In this document: positions 5,857-8,810 of the stretch, piece after piece
Position numbering within the stretch: position 1 is the stretch's first letter
Layout: every line of letters starts with the position of its first letter
Assembly (NCBI GenBank): GCA_036782915.1
Contig: DAIPYE010000140.1
Location: 1 to 8,810, forward strand
Reading direction: 5' to 3'
Origin: JAEUSI01 sp036782915
Lineage (GTDB): Bacteria > Bacteroidota > Ignavibacteria > Tepidaquicellales > Tepidaquicellaceae
DNA length: 8,810 bases
Position numbers and translations under genes: made by a program
The notes under the pieces: model-generated
The model's database searches: none
Seen by the model: the letters and a program-made list of their open reading frames with translations, nothing else
What the model was told of the DNA's origin: nothing

Positions 5857-6171
5857 AACTTCTACATATATAGTCTGAACTTTTTACATCGCTATACCAT
5901 GGTAGTCAGACAAACCTCAGTATTCGCTATTCTGAATAAGTTTCATTTAAACAACTCAGAAAAACTGTTTAAACTATCTCATCTGATTTGACACTTCAAA
6001 ATTTCCGATGAGCGGGATCTTCCAAAGTGAGGTTGCATTAAATTATGCAGCCATTGCGTAGGTGTTGCTTACGTTGTTGTTTTTTATTGTTGTCTGCCTT
6101 TTTAAAGTGGTTGCAGGAACACTATATGCAGTTCTAACCATCTTTCATTCCGTCGAAACCGTTGCATTCCC
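5811..6171 (-). ncRNA. ssrA: transfer-messenger RNA (tmRNA)
   Basis: tmRNA rescues stalled ribosomes and tags the nascent chain for proteolysis. On the minus strand the 5' end GGGAATG (6171-6165) pairs with CATTTCC (5818-5812) to form a 7-bp acceptor stem with one G-U pair. The discriminator A is at 5811; the next bases are CTA, so CCA appears not to be encoded. The T arm is CCGAG, loop TTCGACT, CTCGG (5835-5819). The 5' hallmark GGTTTCGACGG lies at 6160-6150. A P2-like helix can form between ACTGCATATAG and CTATATATGTAG. The tag ORF ends TACGCAATGGCTGCATAA (6060-6043), giving YAMAA and stop. The mature length is about 361 nt plus CCA, close to the E. coli length. A T6 tract follows the 3' end (5806-5801). 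It lies 26 bases after the DUF3098-like gene on the same strand and converges on the glycosyltransferase. Recognised by structure, not by search. Confidence 0.93.
6043..6097 (-). other. tmRNA tag-peptide reading frame
   Basis: Reading back from the TAA (6045-6043), the frame gives NNNVSNTYAMAA, whose hydrophobic YAMAA end is what a protease-degradation tag needs and matches the end of the Chlorobium tag I recall (ADDYSYAMAA). The most natural resume codon is the GCA at 6097-6095, followed by GAC AAC AAT (Ala-Asp-Asn-Asn). That codon is in a different frame: with the six A at 6085-6080, reading from it gives a basic peptide ending NGCII. With five A it would read ADNNKNNNVSNTYAMAA. The true resume codon is therefore unclear. 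Confidence 0.6.
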
Positions 6172-6197
6172 GGAATTTTAAAGAACAAAAAAACTTT

Positions 6198-6548
6198 TTA
6201 ATTGCTTTTTACATTTGATGAAACCGATAAAGTGTTGGTTCTTTCTTCAGTTTTTGGCAATTTCACTTCCTGAATTAATTCTACTTTTTCACTTTTATCG
6301 TTATACAGAATTCCGAAAGGAACTACGACACAATATCCCAATATTAATAAAATTGGTGCTACTGTGGTCGGAAGAAATCCGTCTACTGAATTTTCTGACA
6401 TGAAAAAATATCCTATAACTATTAAAGCTATACCGATTCCAATGATCATATAATTCTTTGTTGTCATTGCAAAATGGAGATGACTAAGCTCTTTTCTTTG
6501 CTTTTTGGTTTTTAAAGACTGAACATTCTGAAGTTTTGTTTTTGCCAT
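6198..6548 (-). CDS. small two-helix membrane protein, DUF3098-like
   Basis: The 116-residue protein has a basic N-terminus (residues 1-24), a first membrane helix (about 33-50, YMIIGIGIALIVIGYFFM), a short loop, a second helix (about 62-82, TVAPILLILGYCVVVPFGIL), and a hydrophilic, charged tail. The pattern NYMIIGIGIALIVIGYFFMS, a short loop, then APILLILGY matches my memory of DUF3098, a Bacteroidota family of unknown function; I cannot confirm this by search. It starts six bases after the M20 peptidase stop, so the two are likely cotranscribed, and ssrA follows 26 bases later. The first ATG is used here. Met28 would give a protein beginning just before the first helix, closer to a minimal family member. 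No Shine-Dalgarno is seen. Confidence 0.72.
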   Translation of the reverse strand: MAKTKLQNVQSLKTKKQRKELSHLHFAMTTKNYMIIGIGIALIVIGYFFMSENSVDGFLPTTVAPILLILGYCVVVPFGILYNDKSEKVELIQEVKLPKTEERTNTLSVSSNVKSN

Positions 6549-6554
6549 ATATAA

Positions 6555-7931
6555 TTACTTTTTGATTTTTGATAGTTCATTATAATAATGTGAAATACTT
6601 AAAATACCTTTATGGAAATTGTTGAGATTAAAATGCTCATCAGGTGAATGAATATTGTCATCCGGTAAACCAAATCCCAGTAAAATAACCGGAGCGTTGA
6701 GCTTTGTCTGAAATGAACTTACAACAGGAATAGATCCTCCTTCTCTTGTAAACAAAGGTTCTTTTCCAAAACCTTTTTTCAAAGCTTCGACTGCTGCATA
6801 CATAGCCGGAGAATCAATCGGAGTAATAGCACCGTTTCCTCCATGCAAAGATTTTACAATAACTTTTACTGACTTTGGAGAGATTTTTTTAACATATTCA
6901 GCAAAAAGTTTTTCGATTTTTTCAGGTTTCTGATTCGGAACAAGCCTCATGGATATTTTTGCTGCAGCCTTAGAAGGAAGCACTGTTTTAGCTCCTTCTC
7001 CCTGAAATCCTCCCCAGATCCCGTTACAATCAAGTGTAGGCCTTGCGGAAGCCCTTTCAAGTGATGTATAGCCATCTTCACCAAACAACTCCTCTACTTC
7101 AAGACCTTTCATATATTTCTTTTCATCAAAAGGAAGTTTAAGATATTCCTGCCTTTCTTTATCTGTTAAATTTAAAACATCATCATAAAATCCGTCAATT
7201 AAAATCTTTCCTTTTTCATCCTTTAATCCTGTTATAATATGCGCCAGCGCATTGATCGGATTATTAACAGCTCCCCCAAAGGAACCGGAATGCAGATCCC
7301 TGTTTGGTCCTGTTACTTCCACCTGCATATAAGCCAGACCTCTAAGACCATAACAAATAGAAGGAATATCTTTATCGATCATTCCAGTATCTGAGATTAC
7401 CACATAATCGCATTTTAAAAGCTCTTTATTTTCATCAATAAAATCATCAAGGTTTATACTTCCTATTTCTTCTTCACCTTCAATAAGGACCTTAATATTT
7501 ACAGGTAAAGTTTTATTATTAATTAAATGAGATTGTAAACTTTTCATATGAATAAAAACCTGACCTTTATCATCGGCTGCTCCGCGTGCATAAATGTTGT
7601 CACCTCTGACAGTCGGTGAAAAGGGAGGATCAGTCCAGAGATCAACAGGATCAACAGGCTGAACATCATAATGTCCATATATAAGAACTGTAGGTTTATC
7701 TTTACCCGCTTTCAGCCATTCACCATAAACAATAGGATGTCCGGGTGTTTCATTTATTTTTACATTTTCCATACCTATCAATTCTAATTGCTTCTTCACA
7801 TATTCAGCACAATTTCTTACATCAGCTTTATTTTCGCTGTTTGTGCTTATAGAAGGAATTTTCAAAAAATCTTTCAATTCTTCTACAAAATTATTCTTGT
7901 TGTCATTAATATATTTTACAATATTTTCCAT
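6555..7931 (-). CDS. M20 family metallopeptidase (dipeptidase)
   Basis: This is a cytosolic di-zinc peptidase of the M20 carnosinase/dipeptidase-like branch, expected to hydrolyse dipeptides; the exact substrate is unknown. The complete metal site is visible: H87 and D89 in YGHYDVQP, bridging D120 in RGAADDKG, general base E154 and metal ligand E155 in EGEEEIGS, D181 in SDTG, and H428 in IHSPDEHF. The lid or dimerisation domain lies between (about 200-320), with DLHSGSFGGAV (212-222) carrying the conserved His214 that reaches the partner active site. Length (458) is normal and the N-terminus ENIVKYINDNKNNFVEELKD is typical of the branch, so the ATG at 7931 is well supported despite lacking a Shine-Dalgarno. 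The DUF3098-like gene follows six bases after the stop. Upstream, a strong terminator ends 19 bases before the start codon. There is no signal peptide. Confidence 0.94.
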   Translation of the reverse strand: MENIVKYINDNKNNFVEELKDFLKIPSISTNSENKADVRNCAEYVKKQLELIGMENVKINETPGHPIVYGEWLKAGKDKPTVLIYGHYDVQPVDPVDLWTDPPFSPTVRGDNIYARGAADDKGQVFIHMKSLQSHLINNKTLPVNIKVLIEGEEEIGSINLDDFIDENKELLKCDYVVISDTGMIDKDIPSICYGLRGLAYMQVEVTGPNRDLHSGSFGGAVNNPINALAHIITGLKDEKGKILIDGFYDDVLNLTDKERQEYLKLPFDEKKYMKGLEVEELFGEDGYTSLERASARPTLDCNGIWGGFQGEGAKTVLPSKAAAKISMRLVPNQKPEKIEKLFAEYVKKISPKSVKVIVKSLHGGNGAITPIDSPAMYAAVEALKKGFGKEPLFTREGGSIPVVSSFQTKLNAPVILLGFGLPDDNIHSPDEHFNLNNFHKGILSISHYYNELSKIKK

Positions 7932-7942
7932 TTCAAAAAGTT

Positions 7943-7980
7943 AAAATAAAAAAAATGCGATTTACAAAAATCGCATTTTT
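7943..7980 (-). terminator. intrinsic terminator after the TPR gene
   Basis: A perfect 13-bp stem, AAAAATGCGATTT (7951-7963) against AAATCGCATTTTT (7968-7980), with a 4-base loop, lies 21 bases after the TPR stop codon. On the minus strand it runs into TTTTTTTTATTTT. This is a textbook rho-independent terminator. The stem ends only 19 bases before the M20 peptidase ATG, so peptidase transcription must depend on readthrough or on a promoter located very close by. Confidence 0.88.
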
Positions 7981-8001
7981 CATTAATAATGAATTAATTG
8001 A

Positions 8002-8810
8002 TCATTGTTTTTGCTCTAACAGATTTAAATCTTCTATAGCGCTTTTATTTTCCGCATCTAATTCCAGTACCCGTTTATAACTGGTTTTTGCATCATCTAC
8101 TTTATTTAATGCAACTTCTGTTCTGGCTTTCCATAACCATGATGGTACATAAGCATTATCTATACTGTTAGCTTTATTAAATTCTATAAGTGCATCTTCA
8201 TATTTTTGCTGAGAATACAAAGAAAGACCTTTATAAACATAAGCAGCAAGCTGTTTCGAACCCATTTGTATTGCTTTATCAAAATTTGTTACAGCCACAT
8301 CATATTTCTTTTCATTGAAATTCATCAGACCCATTTGATAATAAATGTTATCATCAGTGCTGTCTGATGCAATTGCCAGATCAAAGTTCTTATTCGCATT
8401 CGTGTAATCTTTCTTATTGGCATAAATCTGAGCAAGTTTCACATAATCTTCTGTATCATAAATAGATAAGTTTACTAATTTGAAATATTCCAGGGCTTTA
8501 TCGTAATCCTCTTTTTCATTGTAAACATACGCCATATATTTATATGCAGAAGACAGATCTTTATCAGGGTTTTTTGCGACAACATTTTGCAATATTTCCA
8601 ATGCTTCATCATATTTCTTCTGACCATATTTTACCTTTGCAATATAAGTTTCACCGTCAACAGAACCGGGCTGAAGTTTGGAATATTTTTCAAAAGCCGT
8701 AAGAGCATCATTATAGTTTTCACTAAAATAATACAATCTTCCCATCTCAAGATATGCATCTGCAAAATTCGGATCGTCCTTTATAGCTTCCTTGAATTGA
8801 TTCAATGCAT
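8002..8810 (-). CDS. TPR-repeat protein, 5' end outside the window
   Basis: The visible part is about seven tandem tetratricopeptide repeats of roughly 34 residues, with the usual pattern of aromatic and small residues and closing Pro: for example FKEAIKDDPNFADAYLEMG, then YNDALTAFEKYSKLQPGS, YDEALEILQNVVAKNP, YDKALEYFKLV, YDVAVTNFDKAIQMGSK, YEDALIEFNKANSID and KTSYKRVLELDAENKSA. TPR arrays are protein-interaction scaffolds; in this group such proteins are often periplasmic or part of gliding, secretion or cell envelope machinery, but nothing here fixes a role. The frame runs open to the window edge. A TTG at 8805-8803 lies inside a repeat (ALNQFKEAI) and is almost certainly a Leu codon, not the start. 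The gene ends at TGA 8004-8002 followed by its own terminator. No signal peptide can be judged because the N-terminus is missing. Confidence 0.93.
   Translation of the reverse strand, partial: ALNQFKEAIKDDPNFADAYLEMGRLYYFSENYNDALTAFEKYSKLQPGSVDGETYIAKVKYGQKKYDEALEILQNVVAKNPDKDLSSAYKYMAYVYNEKEDYDKALEYFKLVNLSIYDTEDYVKLAQIYANKKDYTNANKNFDLAIASDSTDDNIYYQMGLMNFNEKKYDVAVTNFDKAIQMGSKQLAAYVYKGLSLYSQQKYEDALIEFNKANSIDNAYVPSWLWKARTEVALNKVDDAKTSYKRVLELDAENKSAIEDLNLLEQKQ

Noticed and set aside
5948..5975. Inverted repeat TTTAAACA...TGTTTAAA, first read as a possible terminator
   Set aside because: It lies inside the tmRNA pseudoknot region, has no proper T tract, and is better explained as a tmRNA helix.
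5857..6197. Apparent gene-free gap, first considered as a regulatory or mobile region
   Set aside because: The acceptor stem, T arm, TTTCGACGG hallmark and YAMAA tag show it is ssrA on the minus strand.
6215..6403. Plus-strand 62-residue hydrophobic open frame opposite the DUF3098-like gene
   Set aside because: Its hydrophobic stretches mirror the membrane helices coded on the minus strand, which has the better start and operon context.
8803..8805. TTG as the start of the TPR protein
   Set aside because: The frame is open through the window edge and the TTG falls within a TPR helix, so the gene is simply cut by the window.
1..8810. CRISPR array, insertion sequence, prophage, toxin-antitoxin or other defence system
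   Set aside because: I saw no spaced repeats, transposase, integrase or paired small toxin genes; apart from the BKACE segment the window is ordinary housekeeping content.

Overview
The window is AT-rich bacterial chromosome. It most likely comes from the Bacteroidota/Chlorobiota (FCB) group, perhaps an Ignavibacteria-like lineage. Four things support this: starts that mostly lack a Shine-Dalgarno sequence, low-GC Lys/Asn/Ile-rich proteins, a DUF3098-like small membrane protein, and a tmRNA whose tag ORF ends in YAMAA, like the tag I recall for Chlorobium. The phylum call is an inference; no rRNA or other marker is present.

Layout. Bases 1-567 hold no intact gene. There is a possible 3' gene end (3-95) and a patchwork of coding-like fragments broken by stops and frame changes (about 216-539). 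Bases 568-1710 encode a DUF849/BKACE-type beta-keto acid cleavage enzyme. Its GC-richer composition and strong AAAGGAG ribosome binding site differ from everything downstream, so it looks acquired. Bases 1928-5856 (+ strand) form the conserved rpmH-rnpA-yidD-yidC cluster (ribosomal protein L34, RNase P protein, membrane insertion factor, membrane insertase), followed one base later by a GT9 glycosyltransferase that starts with TTG. A good sigma70-like promoter lies just before rpmH.

The right half is on the minus strand. From right to left it reads: a TPR protein cut by the window edge (8002-8810), a strong intrinsic terminator (7943-7980), an M20 dipeptidase (6555-7931), a two-helix DUF3098-like membrane protein (6198-6548), and the tmRNA gene ssrA (5811-6171). 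The tmRNA fills what looks like an empty gap, and its tRNA-like 3' end is antisense to the last 15 codons of the glycosyltransferase.

Functionally, rpmH to yidC serve translation, tRNA maturation and membrane protein biogenesis, and ssrA adds ribosome rescue. The glycosyltransferase suggests lipopolysaccharide or other surface glycan work. The dipeptidase and the keto acid cleavage enzyme are catabolic.

I found no convincing new multi-gene system. The points most worth a second look are a frame conflict at an A6 run inside the tmRNA tag ORF, the tmRNA/glycosyltransferase overlap, a strong hairpin inside rnpA, and the foreign-looking BKACE gene with its odd C-terminus.
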